Shown piece by piece: positions 38,601 through 48,660 of a stretch of DNA of 64,000 bases. This DNA is from Siphonodentalium dalli (taxonomy: Eukaryota; Mollusca; Scaphopoda; Gadilida; Siphonodentaliidae): assembly GCA_032622095.1 (NCBI GenBank), contig CP136061.1, positions 125,500,754-125,564,753 of the forward strand, in the 5' to 3' direction. Made by a program: the position numbers and the translations under genes. How positions within the stretch are numbered: position 1 is the stretch's first letter; each line of letters begins with the position of its first letter. The notes beneath the pieces are model-generated. The model ran no database searches. It was given only the letters and a program-made list of their open reading frames with translations, and was not told the origin of the DNA.

Positions 38601-41600
38601 GGCCAATTGAAAACAAGAATGATGGTATCTATCCAAATATGTGTGCAGGGCTTGGAAGATACATTAAGGTTGCGGCAAGATATGTAAAATCAAGGCTGTA
38701 TGCGAGTGCTTTTCTTGTTTGGGCTTAGGATTAGTACTTGGCGATGAAATTAAATAGAACAGAACTGTAATTGTGCGGCCTATATTGTAGGTCGACAAAT
38801 ATTGTAATATGAATCTCGATGAAGTTCAACAATATTTTGTGTCCATGTCAGTGCAACAAACCAGGGTGACGGGGGTGCAATTGAATTTTCCCAGAGTTCA
38901 AAATTTGGTTCTACAAGGGGGAGGGGAGTGCAGTGGAAATATAATAAAACCTATCCAAACCGGACATTCTATAAACTGAATCCCTCTCCATACCGAACAA
39001 ATTGTCTGGTCCTGAATACACCCAAGTGCATTCTCACTAAAAATTACCTCTGTAAAATGGAATTTCTCTATTCTGAACATCAGATGTGAATTTTCTAGTC
39101 CATAATTGAAGGAATACATTCATTTTTACCTCAGAAATCTGAATGGGGAAAGCGATACCAACTGAATGCACGTGTGGTATATTTGACATACTTGATGCAG
39201 AGCTCCAAATTGTTGGCTTTGGGGTAGACTGGGGATCCTTTAATAGTTTAAATTTATTGTCTACATTCAACCCTGAGCAGTCGTTTTTGTGATGGTTCAT
39301 TCATAGTGAGAGGTTGATTAACACTGTATTGGTGACATTACACTATCATTGTGTACTTTTAGCGAATTAGTGTTTAGTTTGGAAACTAGTCATAAAAATA
39401 AGAGTCCAACTCAACACAATGATTGATATAAATACAAAGTGTCAGTGCTATATTCTCAGTGAAGTCACCATTGTTCACTCAATGTGTGAAATGGCATACA
39501 GTTATCTAATCAGACACCTGCTGTTATAATCGCCGAACAAAAGACCGCTAACTAAATCGATACACATATACAAGAGTACGAAACTACTATGCCTGTCAGC
39601 AACATTTTCAAAAACCGCAATTCATTGTAAAATGTATCGTTCCCATGTGTCCTGTCTTATCTATACATGTATTATGTCTTAATATACCATGGTTTTACTT
39701 CTTATTATACCATGTTTTATATATTGTTATTTATATTTTATTTGGTACTTTATTCAATAAAGTTAACTTAATCAATAATGAGTTGGTTTATATATTGTTA
39801 TTTATATTTTATTTGGTACTTTATTCAATAAAGTTAACTTAATCAATAATGAGTTGGTTGTGCTTCGACAACTCTTAGTAACGATGTCAATACATTCCGA
39901 TCCTAGTGCAATTTTCTATAAACTGAACACCTCCCTAAACCGAACAGAAGGGCCAGTCCGAAGGGTGTTCGGTTTGGAGAGGTTTTACTGTAATAAGTTG
40001 GACATGGATACCCCCAATGGAGACCACTAGCCATGTCCCTTCTTACTGTCTTATTATCTTAACAAGAATAGGAAAATTGATCAGCAATGTGATATTGGCT
40101 GCACTAAGTTCACCATACATAAATTTGCGATGTAGTGTTCATTGCACACTTTGTATGAGTTTTCTTGTCGTTTCTCGAATTTATCAATGACTACTTTTTT
40201 CTGATGGCCATGTGGGTTCCTATATTTAGCCAACTACTACGTGTCATCATTGCATCCCAAGTTATATCCCTCGGTCAGACTTGTCTCTACCCTACTCGGT
40301 ACTCATATTCAAGTTTGTGCAGTGCTGCGATATTTAATACTGAGCAAAAAATAGTTTGTCTTCAAAGTTTACCGAATTCACAGGGAAAAGAAGAGAGTTA
40401 TTCTCAAGTGAAAATCATTAGGCACTGTGCCTAATGATTTTGATGGCCAAATAATAGTGATGGGTGAGGATTTAAGCTGAAATTAATAATAGTAGTGGCA
40501 ATTTTACGCTACCGGTATGTCTCAATGCCAAATTATAGTGATAGTTGGGAATTCTGAAAATCTACATCCAGGAGTGAAGCCGTGGCCATATAGTTAGTTA
40601 TAACGTCACGTCAAGTATTTAAAATATATGAAACCAAGATGGGAGTGTTATAAACACAAATTGTCAACACCAGATAATGAACAGTTATATTCTGATTGAT
40701 GTTCATATTTGTGGTGATGGTGTTTAATCTATGCATGTATCTATATGAACTAATAAGAACTGAAACTGTCATCAGATACAAGGTTTTTGCAGTAATATTT
40801 TTGTCTGCTTAGAATTCGCACAACACATTGAGCAAATTTGAAGTGCAAGATAGAAAATAGTACTGCGCGAATTTAAATATGGGTAAGGTATATTACTAGT
40901 CACCAGTGCTAAGGGACAACCTGTGTTTGAGTGGCCCTGCACATGGGTTGAAATGAGGTTGTTCTCACCTTTTTCCTTATCTTATAAATCTTGAGTAGCT
41001 TCATAATGTCAGGAATTGCACCTTTTTCACATTCCATGAAAATCTTGTTTTCATCAGTGTTTATCGAAACATTGTACAACATGAGGTCATAGAGAACTCG
41101 CCCCTGCAATAAAACATAAATCTTATTAAATTAGTGAAGGAGAAATGACATTATTTGAATTTGAGTCATGTCTAATAATCAAAATCAAAGCAATTGTGAA
41201 TCAAATTTAGTGTTGAAACGATTAGTCGATGTCAACTAGAATTTTGGCGATAATCATTAGCAATCTCCTAGTCGGCTAATTGCCATATTTCCCAGAAAGG
41301 TATAGATAAAAGTTTCATTGGCAACTATCATTGCTGCATACAAATTACAATATTCTTCTATATTTATGATCGCCTGTGTGTATGAAGGCATAATAAAGCA
41401 GACAATTGTCGTGGACCCCAAATACGGCCAACTGGTCGTGGTTACTGTATTATGTTGCTGATCTAGATATTCAGACATCATGTGGGGGACACAGAAACCT
41501 GTAAGCCGCCAGAAAAGCGATGCTTTTGATGTCTCATTGGGACAACCTACTTGTCAGTGTTCAGCTATGTCACATAATCAAGTTACTATACAAACATTCA

Positions 41601-44600
41601 AATATTCAAAACGCTGTGCCTTTGATCTACAAAATTCTACGTCTGACGATGCAAAAGAAATGTTATGATTGTTTTGATGAAGTGGTGACTGATACAAGAT
41701 CAAACCAATTCCGACGTGACCACATGTTCATTCATGCTTGAGTATATTTTTAAATTGTGCCGGATTATGTCAATATATCAGTCAGATTTCTAATCAGGTC
41801 AGTCACTCATTGTCATATATAACCCATAAAGCAGGGTTTCCGCCAGGCCGGCTGCGGGTCCGCCGCCCGGACCCATTCCCCCTGCCGACCTTTGCCATGA
41901 AATCCCGCTCATACACAAATAAATGACGTTATTAAAAACTTGTTCAGTCTTGTCTGTCTCAGCAGGTTATATATGATATCTAATCATATTTTCATTAACA
42001 ATGACCAAATGGAATCGACACAGTCCATCTTCAGAAAAAAAAATAACAGCATGAATAAACCATAAATAGTGACACCCCACAAATAGTTCCACGGGATTCC
42101 CCCACGTGATTGGTGGGGAATTCCCTATCAAGGGAGATATCATTGGTTCAATTTACTTCAGAGTATGGGAACGTGGATCATAAAAACTGCCTCATTTATT
42201 AACTTGAGATGAATATTGACGGGGCATTTGTACTAATTTATTCATCATTATTCCAACTTGTATAAAACATGTGTATAATTTGAGGCATGAGGAAACACAC
42301 AAATTTATATTGTATCATTTATAGTAATATAAAATTGTGACTTGGCTTACTGTTGTTTTGGGGCAATGGATCGTCAATTTAGTGGTTGCCTCATTGCCGC
42401 GAATTGATGCATGAAAACGCTCGGGCTATTGGCGATCATCATTAAAGAATCTTTGTGCAACATACAAAAGTTCGCGGCTTCGCGTCAATGCCCCATTCAG
42501 AGTAAGAGTTTGTCTAATGCTCGTTCCCGGGCTGACTTAGATAATCATTCCGATGTGACGCCATTTAGTAGAAGTTTGCAGACACGTGCAGTTAACTGTG
42601 TCACAATAATAGAGATAATCAAAGCTATTATACCGCAGTCATTGAATATCATGCACATGTCCACGATTATTAGTCAGGTCAAGGACGCCCAATGTTTTGC
42701 TGCTCTTTTGCAGTTGAATTATCAGTTACTAATACATATAGTTTGATATAAATGTGTGAGACCCTGGTGAGACAGGGAATAAAATAAAGACACACAGACA
42801 CAGTGAGAATAGATTTGTTTATTTCTTTTTTTTAAATATCGGATTTATCATCTTTTTAGATTTAGTTTGCACCGGCATTTTGTCTTGTTGCTTACATGTG
42901 ATCGCTGTTTGTTTCTCAAAATCCTGATGAAAAATGCCCCTCATGACATACCGATCCATAAGTCGCAGGAAGTTTTTAATAAGGGAAATTGGGTTAGAAA
43001 GTTGCGACTTATACATTGGCCGGTACAGTAAATGGCAAAATTACAGATAAATCGGTCTTCATACAGTATATTTAATTATTTACTGGGTTTTCCCCATAGC
43101 AGCTACCGGACCCATTCCCCCGACCCCTAGCGGAAACCCTGCATAAAGGTTCCCTTTAGGGCTTTGTCACAAGGTATAACTCAATAGCTCTCTTAACATT
43201 ACAAACAACAGCACGCCGTCGGGGCGTAGCATAATACTTCCGTTTCTGGAGTAGAGTGGGGCAAGGTTTAATTCATTTTTTGAAACCTTTGACTTAAGAC
43301 GAAATAATAACATAAATAAAACACAATAACTTCAAGTGTGGTATTTTTGACTGAAAAATTCACATACCATAATTTTTTTTTATCAATCAGAAACCTCAAA
43401 ATATAAACATTTTAAGTTGAAATTAATATCCATCTTTGAACTTGATCTGTATACCAAATTTGGTTCAATTCACTTGATTCAATCTAAAGTTATCATCCGG
43501 AATCCGCATATCAGGTAAAATATAAGTCGAAAAAGGGGCATAACTCAGTCAAAATCATGCTGATGAAACCCATATTCGAACAAAGATCTGTATTTTGGGG
43601 TGGTAAACTAATACACCAAATTTGGTTCAGTTCACTTGATTCAATCTAAAGTTATCATCCGGAAACCACAAATCAGGTAAAATCTAAGTCGAAGAAGGAC
43701 ATAACTCAGTCAAAATCATGCGGACGAAACCCATATTCGAACTTCATCTGTATTTTGGTGTGGTAAACTAACATACCAAATTTGGTTCAGTTCACTCAAT
43801 TCAATCTAAAGTTATCATCCGGAAACCAAAAGCGGACGGACGGACAACCCATTTACATAAAACGACCGTTTTTTCAAACGGGCATATAAAAATGTTACAC
43901 CCATAACACATAGATCTGCACATGTGCCCTAAGTTAGGAAGTTTGCAGCATCCAGCTATTTCGAAGTTTCTCTAGTATAGTATTTAAGACCGTCACTTCA
44001 CCGAGAACACATGCGAACATTATTTCAATGCTGAAGTCCAGCCCAATATTATGTGATATAATTGATGTTCATGATACTTATCTGCCATTATGTTGTCAAC
44101 ATCGATAAATATAATGATAAATATGTTTGTTTTAACAAATTTATGATGACAAACAGCTGTGAAAATTTTCATTCTAACATGTTGAAATGGGCAGATCCTG
44201 GAAGCGAACTTGACACTGTAATAATGCTGAATTGGTTGTTATCCATTGCGTTGGGTACTAAATTATCCAGGTTTGCAAAGTTGGTACTAACTATTCATTC
44301 ATGACATAAATCATAAGTACATGTACACCAATTGGTTTTATTCTTGATAGAGAAATCATCTGGAAACAATAACACATCAAAACATCTTACTAGTAGTTTC
44401 TATCAACACGACAGACTATTCTAAACTGCAAAGTCAAGATATTTTATTGAGAACTTCTGAATCACTATACTGGACCAAAGGATATTATGATTTGATGAAC
44501 AATACTTTAGTAGTAATATTCACAGTGATAAATTTATAGGTCGAACAAAGATAAGACTTTAGTCTGGTAGGTAGTGGTGGACGAAACCCATGGCATGTGG

Positions 44601-45101
44601 ATATCATTTCCACCACCATACCAATCCACAACAAAATGCGTCAACCACTGCCTAAGTTACCGGTATAATGCATAAACTTTCATACCGACAGATGGGCATA
44701 TGGAACCCTCGACTATACTTATGGACATGGCACAATGTTCATTGTGAGCACATATATTTGTATAGCATTGTACCAACCTGTACATTAAGTAACATTGTAT
44801 ATAGGCTCATTTTCTGGCAACCAAGACATTCTATGTTGTTTGTGAGGAGTCCTTGTAGCAGGTTCCTAGAATCATGACCTTTGACCTCAATCAGTCCTCT
44901 TGACTTCAGTTCAATTAGTTTTGGCTGAGTGGCCTTTGTTGAGTGGTAGTGGATGTTACTGCTTGAGTGACTTGTATGGACCTTGCACCTGTTCCCTGCT
45001 GACCTGATGCAAGAGTCCCTTGCTGCCACATGGCTTATATAGGTCACAGGATTGGGACACGATGACAGGAGACGTACAGAATGGATACTGCGAACCAACA
45101 T
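20782..45101 (-). CDS. IBA57: IBA57, mitochondrial iron-sulphur cluster assembly factor (six exons)
   Basis: Spliced minus-strand gene; exons at 44778-45101, 40969-41103, 35423-35585, 23382-23528, 22077-22176 and 20782-20989. Together they give 1,077 bases, 358 residues plus stop, close to the roughly 356 of the human protein as I recall it. All five introns are GT-AG, with phases 0, 0, 1, 1 and 2 that join without a break. Seen: a basic, Ser-rich, nearly acid-free N-terminus (about residues 1-60, a likely mitochondrial presequence); LLQGLLTN near the end of exon 1; LLNVQ/GRVLYD across junction 1; [12 protein letters not shown] in exon 4; the family signature KGCYLGQE (about 261-268, Cys263) in exon 5; GQSVGKFRN and PWWP in exon 6. 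Known: IBA57 acts with ISCA1/ISCA2 in the mitochondrial matrix to build [4Fe-4S] clusters and belongs to the folate-binding YgfZ family. The start at 45101 is the first ATG after an in-frame TGA just upstream. No frame damage was seen, so I read it as functional. Confidence 0.93.
21726..21886. mobile_element. palindromic MITE in IBA57 intron 5
   Basis: Arms of about 68 bases containing CAACTCGTTATGTTGGGGTA and its inverted copy flank a short centre (AACAACTCATCTACGTCTTG). The element directly abuts the decayed exon 5 copies. Confidence 0.75.
21887..22020 (-). pseudogene. decayed tandem copies of IBA57 exon 5 3' end and donor
   Basis: On the minus strand, 22015 carries a second copy of the exon 5 donor (ACTG/GTAAGTAATT; the real one is ATTG/GTAAGTAGAT), with about 20 bases of flanking exon-like sequence. 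Further downstream, 21890-21952 aligns with the second half of exon 5 (the [11 protein letters not shown] region) but has stops and indels, and its donor is weakened to GTCATA. Between the copies, a segment of about 50 bases of intron is also duplicated (21970-22020 and 22030-22081). The KGCY half is missing, so no complete alternative exon exists. The copy-2 donor could still act as a cryptic splice site. Confidence 0.65.
22077..22176 (-). CDS. IBA57: IBA57 exon 5 with the KGCYLGQE signature
   Basis: This exon is 100 bases, phase 1 in and phase 2 out. The acceptor is TTTTCTTCACAG and the donor GATTG/GTAAGT. It encodes [16 protein letters not shown] followed by [11 protein letters not shown]. 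The KGCxxGQE motif defines the YgfZ/IBA57 family. Decayed copies of its 3' end lie just downstream in intron 5. Confidence 0.95.
22541..22808 (-). CDS. unidentified exon-like ORF inside IBA57 intron 4, BH1-like motif
   Basis: An open frame of 88 codons follows an acceptor-like TTTTCATTATTCAG and ends in TAA at 22541, with an AATAAA overlapping the stop region. Its incoming phase (one base completes a codon) does not fit IBA57 exon 4, so it is not simply an alternative IBA57 ending. It reads [16 protein letters not shown], then [16 protein letters not shown], then [24 protein letters not shown] matches the core of the Bcl-2 family BH1 motif, and YLNQQ is faintly like the start of BH2. However, the spacing between them is about 19 residues too short for a normal Bcl-2 fold. 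I cannot name the gene, and no partner exon was found. Confidence 0.35.
23051..23110. repeat. 29 bp unit repeated twice
   Basis: GGCAATTTGGTATCGAGAGT plus nine bases occurs at 23051 and 23080, in IBA57 intron 4. Confidence 0.88.
23382..23528 (-). CDS. IBA57: IBA57 exon 4
   Basis: This exon is 147 bases, phase 1 to phase 1, with acceptor TGATATTACAG and a strong GTGAGT donor. It encodes [17 protein letters not shown] and then [12 protein letters not shown], the well-conserved stretch before the KGCY signature. Confidence 0.93.
23578..23815. mobile_element. MITE family M1 in IBA57 intron 3
   Basis: Runs from TTTTCATGACGGGAGCTG to CCAGTCATGGAAGGG, about 240 bp, with repeated AGAGAATGCA and GAGTCTC motifs. 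It begins 50 bases upstream of IBA57 exon 4. Confidence 0.75.
23850..25526. repeat. family-A element, copy 2, left part (IBA57 intron 3)
   Basis: Monomers with AAGATGGCTGCTGGCAGCCA and CCCATCTAGAGGT blocks, interrupted by hAT elements at 24022 and 25535. The continuation is at 29107-29405. Confidence 0.85.
24022..24986. mobile_element. hAT-type element 1a, 8 bp TSD
   Basis: Ends are CAGGGTTCGCGCTGCC and GCGCCAACCCTG. TATAGGGT is duplicated exactly at 24014-24021 and 24987-24994, and one copy restores the surrounding family-A monomer. Subterminal motifs TTTGGCAAAA and CTTGCCAAA recur several times at both ends, as transposase-binding repeats do in hAT elements. 965 bp, no transposase. It lies in IBA57 intron 3. 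Confidence 0.9.
26403..26425. repeat. poly-C run (23)
   Basis: Homopolymer inside hAT element 2. Confidence 0.9.
27490..28201. repeat. family-F element inside hAT element 2
   Basis: Monomers of about 110-150 bp (CCAAAAACTATACAGGTGAG, TCATAAACCTACATATC) are followed by a clean GACA/GACG microsatellite (28081-28149) and the hairpin TATGTGTACC/GGGTACACATA (28170-28201). Confidence 0.82.
29107..29405. repeat. family-A element, copy 2, right part
   Basis: Resumes after the hAT insertion with GTTTGGTGACGATCGGATGA and AAGATGGCCGCTGGCG. It ends with GACGCACACACAGACAACGG and CAACCCATGGCAATA. Confidence 0.8.
29406..31919. other. IBA57 intron 3, mostly unassigned
   Basis: Contains the hAT copy at 30386-30894 and otherwise AT-rich sequence with no exon-like frame. 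Confidence 0.4.
30386..30894. mobile_element. hAT-type element 1b, 8 bp TSD
   Basis: Same family as the element at 24022-24986. It begins CAGGGTCCGTGCC and ends GGCAGCGCGAACGCTG, with TTTGCCAAA repeats at both ends. The flanks CTTTCTAA (30378-30385) and CTTTCCAA (30895-30902) match at 7 of 8 bases. 509 bp, in IBA57 intron 3. Confidence 0.82.
31920..32613. mobile_element. family-B element, copy 2, with expanded hairpin
   Basis: Same layout as copy 1. The terminal hairpin has grown to a run of 11 C (32552-32562) and 33 G (32576-32608). A telomere-like stretch (CCCTAA units) lies at 32094-32123. IBA57 intron 3. Confidence 0.88.
32614..33295. other. IBA57 intron 3, imperfect inverted repeat
   Basis: An imperfect inverted repeat lies at about 32928-33050 (GACATGACATAATTCAT with ATGAATTATTTCATGTC). 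Nothing else is recognised. Confidence 0.45.
33296..34486. repeat. family-A element, copy 4 (IBA57 intron 3)
   Basis: Complete layout: start GTGTCAATGACTCTGCAGCTC, about seven monomers, GCACAGACGACAGAC, and the stem-loop 34455-34486 (TAGCTCAA with TTGAGCTA). Confidence 0.88.
34590..35262 (+). pseudogene. 5'-truncated CR1/L2-type LINE fragment
   Basis: The frame contains [54 protein letters not shown] and [12 protein letters not shown], the conserved end of CR1/L2-clade reverse transcriptases. A deletion/frameshift near 34965 removes the usual WNxLP segment, and [15 protein letters not shown] continues in another frame to about 35035. The tail GCGCTTTGGGCC, GGCGCTTTAAAAATGC and (ATT)n at 35246-35262 is typical of L2-like elements. 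Dead fragment in IBA57 intron 3, antisense to the gene. Confidence 0.85.
35308..35376. repeat. imperfect hairpin next to IBA57 exon 3
   Basis: GAAATGTTCAGATAACAAG and its inverted copy surround AACAAATGGCC/GGTCGTTTGTT. It is about 45 bases from the exon 3 donor. A related flank, GGAACTACTCGTCAATGAGT, also occurs at 31112. Confidence 0.65.
35423..35585 (-). CDS. IBA57: IBA57 exon 3
   Basis: This exon is 163 bases, entering in phase 0 after TACTTTTCAG and leaving in phase 1 at CAAG/GTAATG. It encodes [16 protein letters not shown] and, further on, [14 protein letters not shown], which aligns with the DPR segment of the family. It lies between a family-C repeat element and a LINE fragment. Confidence 0.9.
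35617..37225. repeat. family-C tandem array, copy 1 (161 bp monomers)
   Basis: GTAAAATCTAAGTCGAA recurs at about 35816, 35977, 36137 and 36298. Starts with TATGCCCGTTTCTGG near 35646 and ends in GACGGACGATGGACAACGG after 37197. Interrupted by family-B copy 3. IBA57 intron 2, directly upstream of exon 3. Confidence 0.9.
36314..37056. mobile_element. family-B element, copy 3, inside a family-C array
   Basis: Begins ACTAGAG and ends GGGGGGTATA. The flanking bases GTCGA and AAAAGGGGCATAAC rejoin to the exact family-C monomer sequence, so 743 bp were inserted between two A's without a target duplication. Confidence 0.9.
37365..38461 (+). mobile_element. non-autonomous Helitron (interrupted by a family-B element)
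   Basis: The 3' end has the canonical layout: stem ACCCG/CGGGT at 38433-38450, then ACCCCAG, then CTAA at 38458-38461 followed by T. The 5' end TCTTATTAATACTA continues after the inserted family-B copy as ATAAAACTAAATTTTG. This parallels the intact Helitron start TCTATACTAATAAAACTC at 53957. About 500 bases without the insert. Confidence 0.75.
37379..37975. mobile_element. family-B element, copy 4, inside a Helitron 5' end
   Basis: Begins ACTAGAGGTGTG and ends GGGGGGCATA. Joining the flanks gives ATACTAATAAAACT, the Helitron start also seen at 53957. Again insertion between two A's with no duplication. IBA57 intron 2. Confidence 0.85.
38942..39990. mobile_element. pogo/Tigger-like element, TA flanks
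   Basis: The right end, inverted, begins CAGTAAAACCTCTCCAAACC. The left end begins TAATAAAACCTATCCAAACC, and both continue into CTATAAACTGAA. TA flanks both sides (38940-38941, 39991-39992). 1,049 bp in IBA57 intron 2. ORFs at 38898-39300 are fragmentary and unrecognised. Confidence 0.75.
39716..39857. repeat. 71 bp unit repeated twice
   Basis: TTTATATATTGTTATTTATA through AATAATGAGTTGG is repeated almost exactly. Each unit contains AATAAA. It lies inside the pogo-like element. Confidence 0.9.
39993..40968. other. IBA57 intron 2, unassigned
   Basis: A stretch at 40760-40890 (AAGAACTGAAACTGT and GCGAATTTAAATATGGG-like) resembles 46445-46575, a dispersed decayed repeat. No gene seen. Confidence 0.4.
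40969..41103 (-). CDS. IBA57: IBA57 exon 2
   Basis: This exon is 135 bases (45 codons), phase 0 at both ends. The acceptor is TTTTATTGCAG and the donor AAG/GTGAGA. It encodes [13 protein letters not shown] through [11 protein letters not shown], matching the IBA57 segment that follows LNVQ. Confidence 0.93.
41104..41824. other. IBA57 intron 1, unassigned
   Basis: No transposon boundary with a target duplication was found. Two short frames at 41480-41741 are unconvincing. Confidence 0.4.
41832..43141. mobile_element. hAT-like element 3
   Basis: Ends are CAGGGTTTCCGCC and GGCGGAAACCCTG-like inverted (right end AGCGGAAACCCTG), with CGGACCCATTCCCC repeated near both ends. CATAAAG flanks both sides (41825-41831, 43142-43148), a 7 bp duplication. 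1,310 bp in IBA57 intron 1. An ORF at 42411-42746 (111 codons) resembles nothing I know. Confidence 0.82.
43200..43890. repeat. family-C element, copy 2
   Basis: Same start (CGTTTCTGGAGTAGAGTGGG) and monomers. It ends with GCGGACGGACGGACAACCC and a small stem-loop CCGTTT/AAACGG (43868-43884). IBA57 intron 1. Confidence 0.88.
43891..44777. other. IBA57 intron 1, near exon 1
   Basis: AT-rich; a frame at 44062-44304 is not recognised. Confidence 0.4.
44778..45101 (-). CDS. IBA57: IBA57 exon 1 (presequence and start of folate-binding-like domain)
   Basis: This exon holds 108 codons starting at ATG 45101 and ending with LLNVQ at a CAG/GTTGGT donor (phase 0). Residues 1-60 look like a mitochondrial targeting sequence (Arg and Ser rich, one Asp). 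The conserved domain starts near [14 protein letters not shown]. Confidence 0.92.
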
Positions 45102-47274
45102 CTTTTTGTTTCAGGGTGCTGAAGAGAAAGAGAAGACAGAAACCATTCAAACAGAATGAATATGAGTAAAAAAATTCCATTCATTTTCATGAAAAAGTAT
45201 CTACAATGTACCTTTCTCAATTTTAAATTCACACACTATTATTTTTTGTGCACCCATCAGTGCGCGAATTTAAAACTGAGTGTAAAATAGTAACACTCTA
45301 TAATTTATACCAGACAAGAGGACTATATGACAGATAGATAATAGACTATTATATTTACCTCCAACGTCATTAATGAAGTGACACACACCATGGTCAAGCA
45401 GCCTGAATTTGTCAATGCAGCAACTATTTAAAATTCAAGCAGTCAAGAGTTTATTTTTTCAGAAGTCAGTAGCTAACACGGTTGTAGTTATACTTCTTTT
45501 GAGTTCAATTCAATGATATCCATAAGGCCATGGTTAATTAATTTTATGTTTAGTGTCAATCGCCGCATTTCTTTTTTTTTGGCAGAAATGCTTCATTCGC
45601 ATAAAATGAATGTAAACAAGATTGGTGTTAATATTTATTTTTATAATAATTAAATTGTACTATATAAGTACCTTCAGAAACCTATCATGAATAATTAATA
45701 ATAAATAATCACTGCATTTCCCATATAATTATCAGAACCCTGGATGACGCTGAACAAAAACTTAATTAGTCATGGCCTAACTATTTCACTACTGGTATCA
45801 GAATGATTATTTGGACCATATACAAGCAACTGTCTTTTCAACAACATTAAAGGCACGTGCGGCCTTAATTGTCGAAAATATTCATATTTGTTCCAAACAC
45901 CGTAAACAGAAAAACATTAAAACGCATACAGTTCCGTTCATATATACCATGACCATCGCGTAAACAGCTTGTTATCATAAAGACCTACTATATTTTACCT
46001 AAGCAAGAGCCTGATTGTGTTACAGAAGACAGCACAATGCTACTGGCTAATCACACACAAATGGCATAAACGCTCTTTATTAGTTCCATATCAGGTATTC
46101 ACCAACAAAGAATGCTCTTTATGTTTACCATCATAATATAAACAAACACCAGAAAAGTTACTTTTTATGCTTTTGTTTACATAACAATGGTCAAATATAT
46201 GTCCATAACATACTGTTTATGCGATTTTTCTTATTTGTATACGGACAAAGTCTATCTGCATTTTGATGTTCTTTCTGTTTGTGGCGGTTTTTGACGGGTG
46301 GAGATATTTTCACAGGATACCCACCGCCAAGGCCAACCGTGTCTTTAAGATGCAAGACATGCATGTTCTATTTGATGTATACTAGTACTTTCCTTGCAGT
46401 GGTCTTTAATATACTAGTACATATCTATCTCCAGGGATGATTAAGAACTGAAACTGTTTTTCAAACACAATTTGTCAGTTTTGAATTCTTGCAACAGGGT
46501 GTGCGAATCTAAAGTGCACAAATTCAAAACTGAGAGAAAAATAGTACCGCCCGAATTTAAGTACGACTGAGTAAGGTACCAAGTCTTTAGATTGGTAGAA
46601 TTAGGGCATATCTGGACATATCAGGTGCTGGGAGAAAATATTGAAATTTTGAACCAAGAATGCAAAATCATTGCATGGTGATGTTTATTGTGAACGTATT
46701 TTTGGCACAGTATTTACCGACTTGAATTATGGGAATATCAAGCCCTGGTATTTACACATCTGAAGGCAATATTTGTCCCAATACAACTGCTCATTTCCTA
46801 ACATAAAACCCCGTCCCAGCCTAAGTTTAAGCCCTGCCCTTTCCAAGATACACTTTTATGATCCATCAGGCATCACAATGATACCTACTGATCGGTGCAA
46901 TTTTTGGCATACTGGGGAAAACGGAGTAATCACAGATCAATAAATATCAATATAAGGTAAGTGTCACACCTTTTCTTGTCTTGCAACAATTCACTGCATG
47001 CTTCATTACTGTGATATTGAGACTTGAGAGCATTCAACCTGGAAGATATCAGAAGTTAATCATTTATTGCAGTACAAGTCTTGCAACTTATGGTTCCAAT
47101 ATTAATTGATTATACATATGTACATGTGTAAGTGAATAATCATAATGGTATACGTCACAAACAGTGCTAATGATCAGTCATATTTGTACTTCTTTTGGTA
47201 GAGGATAGAGTCAGTCATTGTTTTGAAATCGTCCAAAGATGTTATGTGAACTATCATATCAGGAAGTCTGTTCC
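45102..47274. other. IBA57 upstream region, no second gene seen
   Basis: Should hold the IBA57 5' UTR and promoter. No clear TATA or CpG-rich block is visible. 46445-46575 is a decayed copy of a repeat also at 40760-40890. Confidence 0.4.
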
Positions 47275-47282
47275 ATGGCAAT

Positions 47283-48426
47283 TAGGGGTGCCACGATTAA
47301 TCGTATAATCGATGAACCGTTGATAAAGCCGATAATCGATTACCATTTCCATCGTCGATTAATCTGTGTTATTTATTTCGGAACGTCAGAAAATGCCTGG
47401 TATTATTGAATACCGTGTTTGTTTTACACAGTTTAATCTACAACCGATGTGTTAACATCCTTTGATCGCGTATCAAAGAGATTCCAATAACATGAGTACT
47501 ACTAATATATGTTGCAAACAGTCGGCAGTTCTATGGTGATGCGACATGGTTTCTCGTCGGGTCGTTGTATATTCTACAAATTGGCAGCACTGCAGATTTG
47601 AACACATTGCGACATCGTTGTATATTATACTTGAAAGGTAGCACTATGTCTTTGAAATATGCCGACTGTCACTGTGATCAATGAACTGAATGCACTCGCC
47701 CTTGAATATGATTGGACCAATGGGAAGTTGATTGACATTCTCTCTAAAACCAGGGAACCAATATATATGGCATTTTAATCAGCGATGTTCTCCTCAATGT
47801 AATTGCGAGTGTACTTTGTTTGCATAAGTACAAATGTATAATTAGAAGTTACTAGTAAAGGCTATCGCATATCGTGTGGTGAATGCTGAATGAAACTGAC
47901 TGTTATCAAATACTTATGTACATGTAGCTTGTTCCGAGTCCTGCAATTTGCGGGTGGGGGTGTTAACCACGCTCTGGAAGTTTGATGAAACTTATAGTTT
48001 CCGTAACATTTGATTCCTTTTTTTAGGAACTGCCGGCGGTCCATCGTTCATTCCTACTTTTATATTGTTTGTATACTTGGCTATTCACAAAACTGAAATT
48101 AATCGCTACGTTCGTTCAAATGAACTCACAAATATTATAACCATAACATCGCTGAGAACTGTGCTGGTATTCAATACATTGCGCTCATTAGTCATTAACA
48201 GTGGTTTATGCAGCACTTTATTAACGTAAAAATACATCAGCCGATGCCTCAACCTGTTAATACAACCAGCGACAGTGCAGTTATTGAGTTAACCAACACC
48301 CAGCCAATAGGCCATATTACGGAATACTTCCACTAATGTTATTAATATTAGGTACGATTAATCGATTATAGACGATTATTGACGACCGATTATCGATTAT
48401 CAAAATCAATAATAGCGGCACCTCTA
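47283..48426. mobile_element. hAT-type element 4, 8 bp TSD
   Basis: Ends are TAGGGGTGCCACGATTAATC and AGCGGCACCTCTA, with several ATCGATTA motifs below both. ATGGCAAT is duplicated exactly at 47275-47282 and 48427-48434. 1,144 bp and no coding frame. The GATTAATCG-rich termini are typical of one large hAT group. Confidence 0.92.
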
Positions 48427-48660
48427 ATGGCAATACTACACGTTGCGTGAAAAAGTATTTCCCGATATCTTTACTTGAGACGGTTCACTTTTGATTACAT
48501 TTCACGGAATCATTATTTACTGAGAATAGTCAATATAAACATGACAAAATCTTCAATCAAACAAAATTTAAAATTAGAGTTCCCACTCTTACAACAATGA
48601 GCACTGTGTCAGGAATAATATATCAAGCGATCAAATTTAGCATGATCAGGTTATTTATAT

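Noticed and set aside
39037-39300. Possible IBA57 exon in intron 2 (87-codon minus ORF)
   Set aside because: No match to the family, not needed for phase continuity, and it lies inside the pogo-like element.
42411-42746. 111-codon ORF as a hAT transposase
   Set aside because: No hAT catalytic or dimerisation motifs; the composition is unremarkable.
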